Assembly: GCF_016863195.1 (NCBI RefSeq)
Contig: NZ_BOOK01000004.1
Coordinates: 124,001-188,000, forward strand
Direction: 5' to 3'
From: Paraplanobispora takensis
GTDB lineage: Bacteria > Actinomycetota > Actinomycetes > Streptosporangiales > Streptosporangiaceae
Length of the DNA: 64,000 nt
Shown: positions 42,494 to 51,161 of the stretch, piece after piece
How positions within the stretch are numbered: position 1 is the stretch's first letter
Layout: each line of letters opens with the position of its first letter
Position numbers and translations under genes: made by a program
Notes under the pieces: model-generated
What the model was told of the DNA's origin: nothing
Databases searched by the model: none
What the model saw: only the letters and a program-made list of their open reading frames with translations

Positions 42494-42534
42494 GCTGGTA
42501 CGGCCCGCGCTCACGAGGCGCGGGCCGTACCAGC
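42494..42534 (+). terminator. Perfect 17-bp hairpin between permease and GH3 gene
   Basis: GCTGGTACGGCCCGCGC (42494-42510) pairs exactly with 42518-42534 across a 7-nt loop, TCACGAG. It lies inside the operon, 11 bp after the permease stop and 48 bp before the GH3 start. It could be a terminator, a partial attenuator or an mRNA 3'-end stabiliser that raises transporter levels relative to the hydrolase. Confidence 0.75.
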
Positions 42535-42582
42535 CCTGCCCGCATTCCCCTATTCCCTACAGGTAAGGAGCGCTGCAGCGCC

Positions 42583-44037
42583 ATGTCCGAGCTCACCACG
42601 GACCCCAGCGAGCGGGGGCTGTACCGCCTGGCGGCCGGCACGCTTCTCGTCGCCTTCCAGGGGACCACCGCTCCCGACTGGGTCATGCGAGGGCTGGAGA
42701 ACGGTCTCGGCGGCGTCACCCTGTTCGGCTTCAACGTCGCCGACCCCGCCCAGTTGTCCGCTCTGACCGCGAGCCTGCGCGCGGCCGGCGACCCGGTCAT
42801 CTCGCTGGACGAGGAGGGCGGCGACGTCACCCGGCTCGCCTACCACGTGGGCAGCCCCTACCCCGGCAACGCCGCCCTGGGCGCCGTGGACGACGTCGAG
42901 CTGACCCGCAACGTCTACCGCTCCATCGCCGACGACCTGGCACGCTGCGGCATCAACCTGGACATGGCCCCCGACGCCGACGTCAACACCGCCGACGACA
43001 ACCCGGTGATCGGCACCCGCTCCTTCGGCTCCGACGCCGGGCTCGTCGCCCGGCACACCGTCGCCGCCGTGCACGGCCTGCAGGCCGCGGGCGTGGCCGC
43101 CTGCGTCAAGCACTTCCCCGGCCACGGCGCCACCCGCCAGGACTCCCACCTGGAGGTCCCCCTCGTCGAGGCCACCATGGACCTGCTGCACGAGCGCGAG
43201 CTCGTGCCCTTCCGCGCCGCCATCGAGGCAGGCACGAAGTCCGTCATGACCGCGCACGTCCGGGTGCCGGCCCTGACCGGCGACCTTCCCGCGACGCTCT
43301 CGCCCGCCGCCCTGACCGGCCTGCTCCGGGGCGAGCTGGGCTACGACGGCGTCGTGGTCTCCGACGCCCTGGACATGAAGGCGATCACCGACTCCTACGG
43401 CCTGGCCGGCGGCGCGGTGCTGTCCCTGGCGGCGGGGACCGACCTGCTGTGCCTGGGACCGATCCCCACCGAGTCCGACGTCCAGGAGATCATCACCGGC
43501 ATCGTCGGCGCGGTCCGGGACGGCCGCCTGCCCGTCTCCCGCCTGGAGGAGGCCGCCGAGCGCGTGGCCCGCCTGCGCGCCTGGTTCGCCGAGCCCCGGC
43601 AGGTCTCCGCCGGGGAGAGCGTGATCGGCCTGACCGCCGCCCGGCGCGCGGTCACCCTGACCGGCTCGGCCTCCCCCCTGGTCGATCCCCTGGTGGTCGA
43701 GGTCGACACCCCGCCGACCATCGCGGTCGGCGACGTGCCGTGGGGCTTCACCCCCTGGCTCTCCCAGGCCGAGGTCATCCGGGTCAAGCCGGAGGGCGCC
43801 GACGTCGCGGCCATCCTGGAGCGCGCCGGCGGCCGCTCCCTGATCGTGGTCGTCAAGGACGCCCACCGCTACGAGGCCAGCCAGTCGGTGGTCTCCGCGC
43901 TGCTGACCGCCCGCCCCGACACCACGGTGGTGGAGATGGGCCTGCCGATCTGGCGCCCGGAGGCCGCCGCCTATCTCGCCACCTACGGCGCCGCCCGCGC
44001 CAACGCCCAGGCCGCCGCCGAACTCCTCGGCGTCTGA
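42583..44037 (+). CDS. Glycoside hydrolase family 3, NagZ-type beta-N-acetylhexosaminidase
   Basis: 484 residues. KHFPGHGATRQDSH (~175) is the NagZ catalytic loop with its His, and VSDALDM (~259) holds the nucleophilic Asp. This loop separates N-acetylglucosaminidases from plain beta-glucosidases of GH3. There is no signal peptide, so it acts in the cytoplasm on imported oligomers. ATG 42583 has AAGGAG about 15 bp upstream and a weak nearer site. A ~130-residue C-terminal domain follows the barrel. Co-directional with the transporter. Confidence 0.92.
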   Translation: MSELTTDPSERGLYRLAAGTLLVAFQGTTAPDWVMRGLENGLGGVTLFGFNVADPAQLSALTASLRAAGDPVISLDEEGGDVTRLAYHVGSPYPGNAALGAVDDVELTRNVYRSIADDLARCGINLDMAPDADVNTADDNPVIGTRSFGSDAGLVARHTVAAVHGLQAAGVAACVKHFPGHGATRQDSHLEVPLVEATMDLLHERELVPFRAAIEAGTKSVMTAHVRVPALTGDLPATLSPAALTGLLRGELGYDGVVVSDALDMKAITDSYGLAGGAVLSLAAGTDLLCLGPIPTESDVQEIITGIVGAVRDGRLPVSRLEEAAERVARLRAWFAEPRQVSAGESVIGLTAARRAVTLTGSASPLVDPLVVEVDTPPTIAVGDVPWGFTPWLSQAEVIRVKPEGADVAAILERAGGRSLIVVVKDAHRYEASQSVVSALLTARPDTTVVEMGLPIWRPEAAAYLATYGAARANAQAAAELLGV

Positions 44038-44045
44038 CCGCCCCT

Positions 44046-44091
44046 CCCGGGAGCACGCGCCGCCCGTTCACCGAGGCCGCGTGCTCCCGGG
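44046..44091 (+). terminator. Hairpin terminator of the sugar operon
   Basis: CCCGGGAGCACGCG (44046-44059) and its exact reverse complement (44078-44091) form a 14-bp stem with an 18-nt loop, starting 8 bp after the GH3 stop. The convergent ROK gene ends at 44171, so the hairpin may serve both directions. Confidence 0.8.
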
Positions 44092-44170
44092 ACGCGACGG
44101 CCGTCCGGCGCACCCGCGGGGCGCCGTACCCGTCCGCCCCAGCCCGTGCTCCCGGAGCGGCGGGCCCGCG

Positions 44171-45349
44171 TCAGGAGGCGAAGATCTCCTCGCGGGCCTG
44201 CTCCAGAGCCGCCAGGACGGCCCCGCGCAGGACCGGGTTGCCGTCCACCTCGCTGGGCACCACCTGCGGGCGCACCGGGCAGATGCGGGCCACGGCCTCC
44301 TCGATCCGACCGGTGAGCACGCTCCCGCCCGCCTGGCTGACCTCTCCGGCGAGCACGACCAAGCCGGGGTCGAGCACCACGCACACCGACGCCACGCCCA
44401 GCGCCAGCCTGCCCGCGATGTCGTCCAGCAGGGGCTCGCCGCGCTCGCCCGCGCCGACCGCGGCGGCCACGCACTCGGCCGCGTTGCGCCCGGCGAAGCC
44501 GTACGAGGCGGCCAGCTCGGTCACCGTCTCGGCGCTCACCAGCGACTGCAGGCCGCCCGCCAGGGAGGGCAGCCGCCCGGGTACGGCCCGCACGTCGGCC
44601 GCCAGCGGCACCCCCGGCACCGGGAGGTAGCCGATCTCACCGGCGCTGCCGGAGCGGCCGCGGTGCAGCCGCCCGCCGAGCACCACGCCCAGGCCGATGC
44701 CGCGGCCCACCCACAGCAGCACGAAGTCGTCGGCGTCGCGGGCGGCCCCGAGGGTGCGCTCGGCGACGGCGACGAGGTTCACGTCGTTCTCGATCTTCAC
44801 GTCGCGGCGCAGGTCGCGGGCGAGCGCCTCGTGGATGCCCTCGTGCCAGCCCGGCAGGTCGAAGGAGAAGCGCACGTCGCCGGTGCGCGGGTCGACCACG
44901 CCGGGCGTGCCGATCACGACCGCCCGCAGCTTGGAGAGCGCAACCTTGGCCGACCGGCAGGCCTTGACCACCGCGTTGTGCACGACCGCGACCGGGTCGT
45001 CGTGCTCGTCCGGCGCGACGGTCGCCTCGGCGACGATGTCCCCCCGGATGTCGGCCACGGCGGTGGTGACGAACTCCGGGCCGACGTCCAGCCCGGCCAC
45101 GTAGGCGGAGGAGGAGACGATGCCGTACAGCGCCGCGTTGGGCCCTCTGCCCCCCGCCTGCTCGCCGGCCACCTCGACCAGCCCCCGCTCCTCCAGGCGG
45201 GCCAGCGTCTGCGACGCCGTCACCTTGGACAGGCCGGTGAGCTCCCCGATCTGACCCCGCGTCAACGGCCCGGAGGCGAGCAGCAGTTCCAGGGCGGCCC
45301 GGTCGTTGATCTCTCGCAGCAGCCTGGGCACGCCAGGACGTCGCTCCAT
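44171..45349 (-). CDS. ROK family transcriptional repressor (copy 2)
   Basis: 392 residues, paralogous to the ROK protein at 37.9-39.0 kb over its full length. The HTH (LTRGQIGELTGLSKVTASQTLARL) is followed by PGVVDPRTGD and ENDVN. It also lacks the zinc-binding Cys cluster. I start at ATG 45347-45349 (MERRPGVPRLL), matching the paralogue; the frame is open 22 codons upstream. It faces the end of the sugar operon, so its own regulatory targets need not be the same as copy 1. Confidence 0.92.
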   Translation of the reverse strand: MERRPGVPRLLREINDRAALELLLASGPLTRGQIGELTGLSKVTASQTLARLEERGLVEVAGEQAGGRGPNAALYGIVSSSAYVAGLDVGPEFVTTAVADIRGDIVAEATVAPDEHDDPVAVVHNAVVKACRSAKVALSKLRAVVIGTPGVVDPRTGDVRFSFDLPGWHEGIHEALARDLRRDVKIENDVNLVAVAERTLGAARDADDFVLLWVGRGIGLGVVLGGRLHRGRSGSAGEIGYLPVPGVPLAADVRAVPGRLPSLAGGLQSLVSAETVTELAASYGFAGRNAAECVAAAVGAGERGEPLLDDIAGRLALGVASVCVVLDPGLVVLAGEVSQAGGSVLTGRIEEAVARICPVRPQVVPSEVDGNPVLRGAVLAALEQAREEIFAS

Positions 45350-45380
45350 GTATTTAAGCTCTCTTGTTCGCCGTTTCCCC

Positions 45381-45441
45381 GTCACCGTGACGATCAGGCT
45401 GAATAACGATCCCATCCATTTAACAAAGCTTCCAGAAGCTT
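45381..45441. promoter_or_regulatory. Candidate operators upstream of ROK copy 2
   Basis: Two inverted repeats precede the gene: GTCACCGTGAC (45381-45391, 5-bp arms around one C) and AAGCTTCCAGAAGCTT (45426-45441). GATCGTTA also occurs here and upstream of copy 1. Assignment to ROK binding is by position only. Confidence 0.4.
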
Positions 45442-45471
45442 AGCGCGAGGACGCGAATTCCCGAGAGTCCA

Positions 45472-45485
45472 TGGGAGCGCTCCCG
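45472..45485. promoter_or_regulatory. CelR/CebR-type (LacI family) operator box
   Basis: TGGGAGCGCTCCCG matches 13 of 14 bases of the actinobacterial cellulose-utilisation box TGGGAGCGCTCCCA, including the full 12-bp palindrome. It sits 123 bp upstream of ROK copy 2 and 125 bp upstream of the Rrf2 gene. No LacI regulator or cellulase gene is in the window. Confidence 0.75.
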
Positions 45486-45609
45486 TGGCCGGTGGGAGCA
45501 CCTTTCCGTTCTCCGCCGGGGGGCGTGCCGGTCATCCGGCGGATGAACGGGCCCGCGAACGGCGGACCACGCGCCCGAGCAGTGGGCGGAAGCCGGGATA
45601 ATCGATCGT

Positions 45610-46059
45610 ATGCGCCTATCCGCTCGTGTCGACTATGCCCTGCGCGCCGCAGCCGAGCTCGCGGCCGCCGGCGACGGCCCAACCACCGTGGGCGAGCTCG
45701 CCAAGGAGCAGGACATGCCGCCCAAGTACCTGGAGAACATCCTGCTCCAGATGCGCCGCGCCGGCCTGGTGCGGGGTCAGCGCGGCCCCGAGGGCGGCTA
45801 CGTGCTGGCCAGGCCCGCCACGGAGATCACTCTGGCCGACGTGATCCGGGCCGTGGACGGCCCGCTGGCCAACGTGCGGGGCGAGCGCCCCGAGCACGTC
45901 GGCTACCGCGGGCCCGCCGAGTCGCTGCAGCAGGTCTGGATCGCGCTGCGCGCCAGCGAGCGGGCCATCCTGGAGGAGGTCACGCTCGACAGCGTGGCCA
46001 CCGGCACGCTCCCCTCCCGGGTCCGCCAGCTCGCCTCCGACCCCGCCGCCTGGGACTAG
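45610..46059 (+). CDS. Rrf2 family transcriptional regulator without cysteines
   Basis: 149 residues. The N-terminal winged helix (MRLSARVDYALRAAAELA, then MPPKYLENILLQMRRAGLV and RGPEGGYVLARP) is diagnostic of Rrf2. The iron-sulfur members carry three Cys near residues 90-110; this protein has none, so it cannot bind a cluster that way and is nearer the CymR type. ATG 45610 directly begins the conserved core. The next gene on the same strand is the Nei-like glycosylase, 96 bp on. Confidence 0.92.
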   Translation: MRLSARVDYALRAAAELAAAGDGPTTVGELAKEQDMPPKYLENILLQMRRAGLVRGQRGPEGGYVLARPATEITLADVIRAVDGPLANVRGERPEHVGYRGPAESLQQVWIALRASERAILEEVTLDSVATGTLPSRVRQLASDPAAWD

Positions 46060-46155
46060 GACCCCCGGCGGACGCCGTACACACACCGCTTGGGAGTCCG
46101 CCCCGCCGTCCGGGGACCGGCCCGCGCTCCGGGCACCGGCCTATACGCTGATCGC

Positions 46156-46944
46156 ATGCCCGAAGGCGACGTCGTCTACCGCACCGCGGGGCGGCTCGGC
46201 CGGGCGCTGGACGGCCGGCCCCTGACCCGTTCGGACTTCCGCGTGCCCCGCTACGCCACCGCCGACCTGACCGGCAGGACCGTGCTGGAGACCGTCTCGC
46301 GGGGCAAGCACCTGCTCACCCGCGTCGAGGGCGGCCTGACCGTGCACACCCACCTGCGCATGGAGGGCTCCTGGCGCATGGCGCCCGCGGGACGCCGGAC
46401 CCCGGTCGGCGACCGCGGCGACCTGGTCCGGCTGATCCTCGCCAACGCCGAGTGGCAGGCCGTGGGCGTACGGCTGGGCATGGTGGACCTGCTCGGAACC
46501 GACCAGGAGGACCGGGTCGTCGGCCACCTCGGTCCCGACCTGCTGGGGCCCGATTGGGATCCGGAGGAGGCCGTACGGCGGCTGCTGGCCCAGCCCGGCC
46601 GGACCGTCGGGGAGGCGCTGCTCGACCAGCGGAACCTGGCGGGCATCGGCACCATCTACCGGGCCGAGACGTTGTTCCTGTCGAAGGTCTCGCCGTGGCG
46701 GCCGGTGGAGGCCGTGGAGGACGTGAGAGGGCTGGTGGAGATCGCGCGCAGGTTGCTGGAGGCGAACAAGGAGCGGGTCGAGCGGACGACCACCGGTGAT
46801 CTGCGCCCGGGACGGGACATGTGGGTCTACGGGAGGGCGGGACGGCCCTGCCTGCGATGCGGGGGCAGGATCAGCCGCGGGGAGATGGGGCCGCAGCCAC
46901 AGGAACGGCTGATCCACTGGTGCCGCCGCTGCCAGCCTGAGTGA
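46156..46944 (+). CDS. Fpg/Nei family DNA glycosylase (endonuclease VIII-like)
   Basis: 262 residues. It begins MPEGD, so Pro2 and Glu3 form the catalytic N-terminus after Met removal. The middle helix-two-turn-helix has LLDQRNLAGIGTIYRAE. The C-terminal zinc finger is CLRCGG ... WCRRC. It excises oxidised bases and nicks the strand. It is of the Nei2 type in actinobacteria rather than MutM by the start motif and finger spacing. ATG 46156 is fixed by the catalytic N-terminus. In several actinomycetes I recall this gene lying next to lhr; here ~32 kb separates them. Confidence 0.9.
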   Translation: MPEGDVVYRTAGRLGRALDGRPLTRSDFRVPRYATADLTGRTVLETVSRGKHLLTRVEGGLTVHTHLRMEGSWRMAPAGRRTPVGDRGDLVRLILANAEWQAVGVRLGMVDLLGTDQEDRVVGHLGPDLLGPDWDPEEAVRRLLAQPGRTVGEALLDQRNLAGIGTIYRAETLFLSKVSPWRPVEAVEDVRGLVEIARRLLEANKERVERTTTGDLRPGRDMWVYGRAGRPCLRCGGRISRGEMGPQPQERLIHWCRRCQPE

Positions 46945-46980
46945 CGGCCCGGGGCGTCGGCGCGCACGGTCGGGAGACCG

Positions 46981-46999
46981 CCCGCCGGCCCTCGGCGGG
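46981..46999. terminator. Possible bidirectional terminator between nei-like gene and clgR
   Basis: CCCGCCG (46981-46987) and CGGCGGG (46993-46999) pair across GCCCT. It lies midway between two convergent genes in an 79-bp gap. Confidence 0.4.
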
Positions 47000-47023
47000 G
47001 GCGGGAGGGGACGCGGGCCGCCG

Positions 47024-47419
47024 TCAGGCGGCGACCATGTCCTTGACGTCCGGGGTGTGCTCGATGGGCGGGACGACGGCCCGGAAGCCCTCGAACGCGT
47101 CCTCGGGAAGGGATCCCGGCACGGTCTCGGCGATGGGCAGACGCTCCCGCTCGGGCACGTCGGCCAGCACCGGCGCGTGCTGGAGCTCGGCCAGCGCGAA
47201 CTGGTCGGACACCTCACGGAGCACCTGGGACAACGGCACGCCCAGCGCACCGCAGATCGACGCGAGCAGCTCGGACGAAGCCTCCTTCTGACCGCGCTCC
47301 ACCTCGGACAGATAGCCGAGGGAGACCCGAGCCAGTGTGGAGACCTCACGCAAGGTGCGACCCTGCCGCACCCGCAGCCGCCGCAGCACGTCACCGAGCA
47401 GCTGACGCAGCAGGACCAT
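47024..47419 (-). CDS. clgR: XRE family regulator ClgR
   Basis: 131 residues. The [23 protein letters not shown] followed by [14 protein letters not shown] closely matches ClgR, the activator of clp protease and stress genes in actinobacteria. It sits downstream of cinA as in mycobacteria and corynebacteria. The C-terminus ends VAA, like the degron by which ClgR is itself degraded by ClpP. I start at ATG 47417-47419, with GGAGGGAG upstream; the frame is open another 36 codons but those residues are not ClgR-like. Confidence 0.92.
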   Translation of the reverse strand: MVLLRQLLGDVLRRLRVRQGRTLREVSTLARVSLGYLSEVERGQKEASSELLASICGALGVPLSQVLREVSDQFALAELQHAPVLADVPERERLPIAETVPGSLPEDAFEGFRAVVPPIEHTPDVKDMVAA

Positions 47420-47626
47420 CTGTCGCTCCCTCCCCGGCGCGGACGCCTTCACGACGCCCCGCGCGGCCGGTTCGTGCCGCCCGTTCTTCGAACGCGACCC
47501 TTCGTACATTCGCCTCGCCGTCATCATCGCTTGACGCTGCCCTCACTCACAGATCCACCGTACCCGCATCGACCGACACCGCGGCAGACCGTCGTGAGCA
47601 TGTTCGCTGGGGACGTAACGCGGTAA

Positions 47627-48133
47627 TCATCCTGAATGTTCCCCAGAGTTCGACTCCAGAACATCTCCGAGCAGATCCACCGCCTCATCCACGGTCCGCT
47701 CCCGGATCTGCGCGCGCGTCCCACCGAGGTCCACATCCCGGTGCCATACCCGCCCGCCCGGGCCGCTAACGGCCAGGTGAACGGTACCGACCGGTTTTCC
47801 GTCCTGCGGGTCGGGCCCGGCCACCCCGGTGGCCGCCAGGCCGTAGGTGGCGCCGGTGAGCTCGCGCACCCCGGTCGCCATCGCCGCGGCGACCTGGGGG
47901 TGCACCGCCCCCTCGCGCTCCAGCAGATCGGCGGGGACGCCGAGCAGGCGCCGCTTGAGCTCGGTGGCGTAGGACAGGACGCCGCCCACGAAGGCCGCGG
48001 AGGCGCCCGGCGGGCCGGTCAGCGCCGCACCGATCATCCCGGCCGTCAGCGACTCGGCCGTCGCCACCGTCTCGCCCCGGCGGACGAGCAGCGCGAGCAC
48101 CCGGGCGGCGGCGGGAGACGGGCCGGGGTTCAC
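47627..48133 (-). CDS. CinA-family nicotinamide-nucleotide amidohydrolase
   Basis: 168 residues comprising only the CinA C-terminal (PncC) domain: ETVATAESLTAGMIG, then GGVLSYATELKRRLLGV and GLAATGVAGPDP. PncC deamidates NMN in pyridine-nucleotide salvage. The molybdopterin-binding N-terminal domain of long CinA proteins is absent, as is common in actinobacteria. GTG 48133 overlaps the pgsA stop by 4 bp, and clgR follows 207 bp later. Confidence 0.92.
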   Translation of the reverse strand: MNPGPSPAAARVLALLVRRGETVATAESLTAGMIGAALTGPPGASAAFVGGVLSYATELKRRLLGVPADLLEREGAVHPQVAAAMATGVRELTGATYGLAATGVAGPDPQDGKPVGTVHLAVSGPGGRVWHRDVDLGGTRAQIRERTVDEAVDLLGDVLESNSGEHSG

Positions 48134-48738
48134 CGCTCGGCCCGCGCCCGTCTGGCCACCTGCCGCAGCTTGATCGCCCGTACCACGTAGTCGATCCCGG
48201 TGCCGACGGTCACCAGGACCGCCGCGCCCATGGTGATCCAGCGGACCAGGTCGGGCACCCCGGGCCACATGTAGAAGGTGATGGCGAGGATCTGCAGGAC
48301 GGTCTTGACCTTGCCGCCGTAACTGGCCGGGATGACGCCGTGCCGCAGGACCGCGAAGCGCAGCAGCGTGACGCCGAGCTCCCTGCCGATGATCACCGCG
48401 GTCGCCCACCACGTCAGCTCGCCCAGGATCGACAGGCTGATCAGGGCGGTGCCGATGAGCGCCTTGTCGGCGATCGGGTCGGCGATCTTCCCGAAGTCGG
48501 TGACCAGGCCGTAGCGGCGCGCCAGCTCGCCGTCCAGGAGATCGGTCAGCGAGGCCGCCAGGAAGACCGCCAGCGCGGTGACCCGCCAGCCGGTGCCCGG
48601 CAGGAACAGGCAGACCGCGAAGAACGGAACCATCGCCAGTCGTAGCACCGTCACGACGTTGGCGATGTTCCACGCGCTCACCTTGGGGCTCGCGATCGCC
48701 GGCGTCACGTCGGTGCCGGTCTCTGGCGTGTTGGTCAT
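48130..48738 (-). CDS. pgsA: CDP-alcohol phosphatidyltransferase, PgsA-type
   Basis: 202 residues, with about five membrane segments. The catalytic CDP-alcohol phosphotransferase motif is complete: SLTDLLDGELARRYG, then TDFGKIADPIADK. It makes phosphatidylglycerophosphate from CDP-diacylglycerol and glycerol-3-phosphate, or a related product; actinobacteria have several paralogues. It is located between rimO and cinA, with 25 bp to rimO. Confidence 0.9.
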   Translation of the reverse strand: MTNTPETGTDVTPAIASPKVSAWNIANVVTVLRLAMVPFFAVCLFLPGTGWRVTALAVFLAASLTDLLDGELARRYGLVTDFGKIADPIADKALIGTALISLSILGELTWWATAVIIGRELGVTLLRFAVLRHGVIPASYGGKVKTVLQILAITFYMWPGVPDLVRWITMGAAVLVTVGTGIDYVVRAIKLRQVARRARAER

Positions 48739-48763
48739 ACGCTCTCCCGGCCCGGCGGCGCGC

Positions 48764-50173
48764 TCATGGTGCGACCTTGATGCGTGCGATCAGGTCGACC
48801 CCCTCGGAGTCGACGACCACGGCCCGGACGATCTGCCCGGGGACCAGCCCGATGCCCTGCACCGTGACGGAGCCGTCGACCTCGGGCCCCTGGTGGGCCG
48901 CGCGGCCCTCGTAGCCGCCGTCGCCGAGGTCCTCCTCGATGAGGACGTCGACCTCGGTGCCGATCCGCTCCTCGGCCCGCTGGGCCATGAGCTCCTCGGC
49001 CAGCTCGGTGAGGGCGGCCACGCGGGCGTCCACGGTCTCCTGGTCCAGCTTGCCGGGCAGCGTCGCGGCCTCGGTGCCCTCCTCGTCGGAGTAGCCGAAG
49101 ACGCCGATCACGTCGAGCCTGGCCTCCTGCAGGAAGTCGACCAGCTCGGCGAACTCCTCCTCCGTCTCGCCGGGGAAGCCGACGATGAAGTTGGAGCGCA
49201 CACCCGCCTCGGGGACCAGGGCCCGGATGCTCTCCAGCAGGCCCAGGAAGCGCCTGGGGTCGCCGAAACGGCGCATCCGGCGCAGCACGGAGCCGCTGGC
49301 GTGCTGGAAGGACAGGTCGAAGTACGGTGCCACGCCCTCGGTGGTGGCGATCACCTCCAGCAGGCCCGGGCGGAGCTCGGCCGGCTGCAGGTAGCTGACC
49401 CGCACCCGCTCGATCCCCTCGACCGCGGCCAGGGAGGGCAGCAGCTTCTCCAGGGCCCGCAGGTCGCCGAGGTCCTTGCCGTAGGAGGTGGAGTTCTCGC
49501 TGACCAGCACGAGCTCCCTGACGCCCTGCGTGGCCAGCCAGGCGGCCTCGGCCAGCAGTTCCTCGGGGCCGCGCGAGACGTAGGCGCCGCGGAAGGCGGG
49601 GATGGCGCAGAAGGTGCAGCGCCGGTCGCAGCCGGAGGCCAGCTTCAGCGAGGCCACCGGCCCGTCGCCCAGGCGCTTGCGCAGCGGCCTGGGCCCGCTG
49701 GCCGGGGCGAGGCCCTCGGGCAGCTCGCCGTGGCCGGGGATGCTGGCCTTGGGGGCCGCGGCACGCTCGACCGGCGAGATGGGCAGCAGCGTCCGGCGGT
49801 CGCGCGGGCTGTGCGGGACCAGCGGCCGGCCCGCCAGCACGTCGTCCAGGCGCGTGCCGATCTCGGTGTAGTCGTCGAAGGAGATGACGGCCGCGGCCTC
49901 GGGCAGGGCGTCGGCGAGCTGGTCACCGTACCGCTCGGCCATGCAGCCCGCAGCGACCACCTTGGCCCCGGAGTCGGCAGCGGCGAGCAGCGTGTCGATG
50001 GAGTCCTTTTTCGCTGAGTCGATGAAGCCACAGGTGTTGACGACGATGACATCGGGGTCGTCGTCGCCCAGCTGCCAGCCGGCAGCCTCAAGCCGCGCGG
50101 CGAGCTCCTCGGAGTCGACCTCGTTGCGCGCGCAGCCCAGTGTGATCAGCGATGCGGTTCGGCGGGATGACAT
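48764..50173 (-). CDS. rimO: Ribosomal protein S12 methylthiotransferase RimO
   Basis: 469 residues. The MTTase N-terminal domain has Cys at LGCARN, NTCGF and AGCMAERYG (second cluster ligands). The radical-SAM motif is [10 protein letters not shown]-terminal TRAM domain follows ~400. It adds a methylthio group to an Asp of ribosomal protein S12. I start at ATG 50173 ([14 protein letters not shown]); a GTG three codons upstream is possible. First of the rimO-pgsA-cinA run. Confidence 0.93.
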   Translation of the reverse strand: MSSRRTASLITLGCARNEVDSEELAARLEAAGWQLGDDDPDVIVVNTCGFIDSAKKDSIDTLLAAADSGAKVVAAGCMAERYGDQLADALPEAAAVISFDDYTEIGTRLDDVLAGRPLVPHSPRDRRTLLPISPVERAAAPKASIPGHGELPEGLAPASGPRPLRKRLGDGPVASLKLASGCDRRCTFCAIPAFRGAYVSRGPEELLAEAAWLATQGVRELVLVSENSTSYGKDLGDLRALEKLLPSLAAVEGIERVRVSYLQPAELRPGLLEVIATTEGVAPYFDLSFQHASGSVLRRMRRFGDPRRFLGLLESIRALVPEAGVRSNFIVGFPGETEEEFAELVDFLQEARLDVIGVFGYSDEEGTEAATLPGKLDQETVDARVAALTELAEELMAQRAEERIGTEVDVLIEEDLGDGGYEGRAAHQGPEVDGSVTVQGIGLVPGQIVRAVVVDSEGVDLIARIKVAP

Positions 50174-50246
50174 GGTGAACACTACGGTATCGGGAGTTGG
50201 CCACTACCCGATGCACCTCCCCCGCTCCAGCCTCCCGCCCGGGAGC

Positions 50247-51080
50247 TCAGCCGGTCTTCGCGGAGGCCTTGTAGTAACGCTGGACACGCTGTCCCGAGCG
50301 GCCGGGCGAACCCACGTCCTTGCCGTTCACCTGCAGGGAGACCGCTCCCGCGTCGCCGAAGGTGACCCGCACCCCCGTCTTGGCCTTCCACACGGAGGTT
50401 TTACCCGCCTTCAGCGTGCCGGCGAACAGCCGGCGCCCCTTGGCGTCCCTGATGTGGAGTCGGGAGGAGCGTTCGGCCTTCACCTCGAGCACGACCGTGT
50501 CACCGCGGCTGCCGGCCGCCAGGGCGGTCGCCTGGCGCGGCTGCTCCGGCGCCAGGGCCATGGAGGGCGAGGAGGAGGGAGGCGGGATCGAGCTCGCCTG
50601 CATCTCCGCCGTGGTGGTGTCCCCGGCCCCGCCCATCGTCTTCACCACTCCGAACACGACGATGACGGCCAGTGCGACCCCCATGGCCATCGACCAGTTG
50701 GGCGAGCGGCGGTCACGGATCTTGATGGGCCTCTCCACCTGGAAGACGCTGGCGGCCCGCACCGGCAGCGGCACCCCGCCGTGCAGTTCGTCGAACTCGT
50801 GCACCAGGGCCTCGGCGTCCAGGCCGAGGATCGCCGCCAGGTTGCGCACGTGCCCCCGGGCGTAGAAGTCCCCCCCGCACGGGGAGAAGTCGTCCTTCTC
50901 GATCGCCTCGATCAGCGTCTCGCGCACGCACGAGCGCGCGCTCAGCTGCTGCACGCTGAGGCCCGCCGCCTGGCGGGCCTCGGCGAGAACGGTGCCGACG
51001 CTCTTGCGAGCGTGCCGCGGCTGCGCCGCCCCGTCCCCGTCGTGGTCCTTCTCGCGCCCTTCCGTCCCCGCTTTTCGCAC
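50247..51080 (-). CDS. RodZ-like HTH membrane protein (DUF4115)
   Basis: 277 residues. The cytoplasmic N-terminal HTH_25 domain (VGTVLAEARQAAGLSVQQLSA, then DFYARGHVRNLAAILGLD) is followed by one membrane segment (~132-150), a Pro/Ser linker and an extracellular DUF4115 beta domain. This is the RodZ architecture, which links MreB/cell-wall machinery in rods; in actinomycetes its role is less clear. GTG 51080 has GGGGGAGG upstream. Lies between ftsK and rimO. Confidence 0.88.
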   Translation of the reverse strand: MRKAGTEGREKDHDGDGAAQPRHARKSVGTVLAEARQAAGLSVQQLSARSCVRETLIEAIEKDDFSPCGGDFYARGHVRNLAAILGLDAEALVHEFDELHGGVPLPVRAASVFQVERPIKIRDRRSPNWSMAMGVALAVIVVFGVVKTMGGAGDTTTAEMQASSIPPPSSSPSMALAPEQPRQATALAAGSRGDTVVLEVKAERSSRLHIRDAKGRRLFAGTLKAGKTSVWKAKTGVRVTFGDAGAVSLQVNGKDVGSPGRSGQRVQRYYKASAKTG

Positions 51081-51161
51081 GTATGTACGCCTCCCCCGTC
51101 CCCCGACGCTGCGTAGTGACTCCCATTCAAGCAGTAACGGGCGAAAAGGGGGAGAGGGGGG

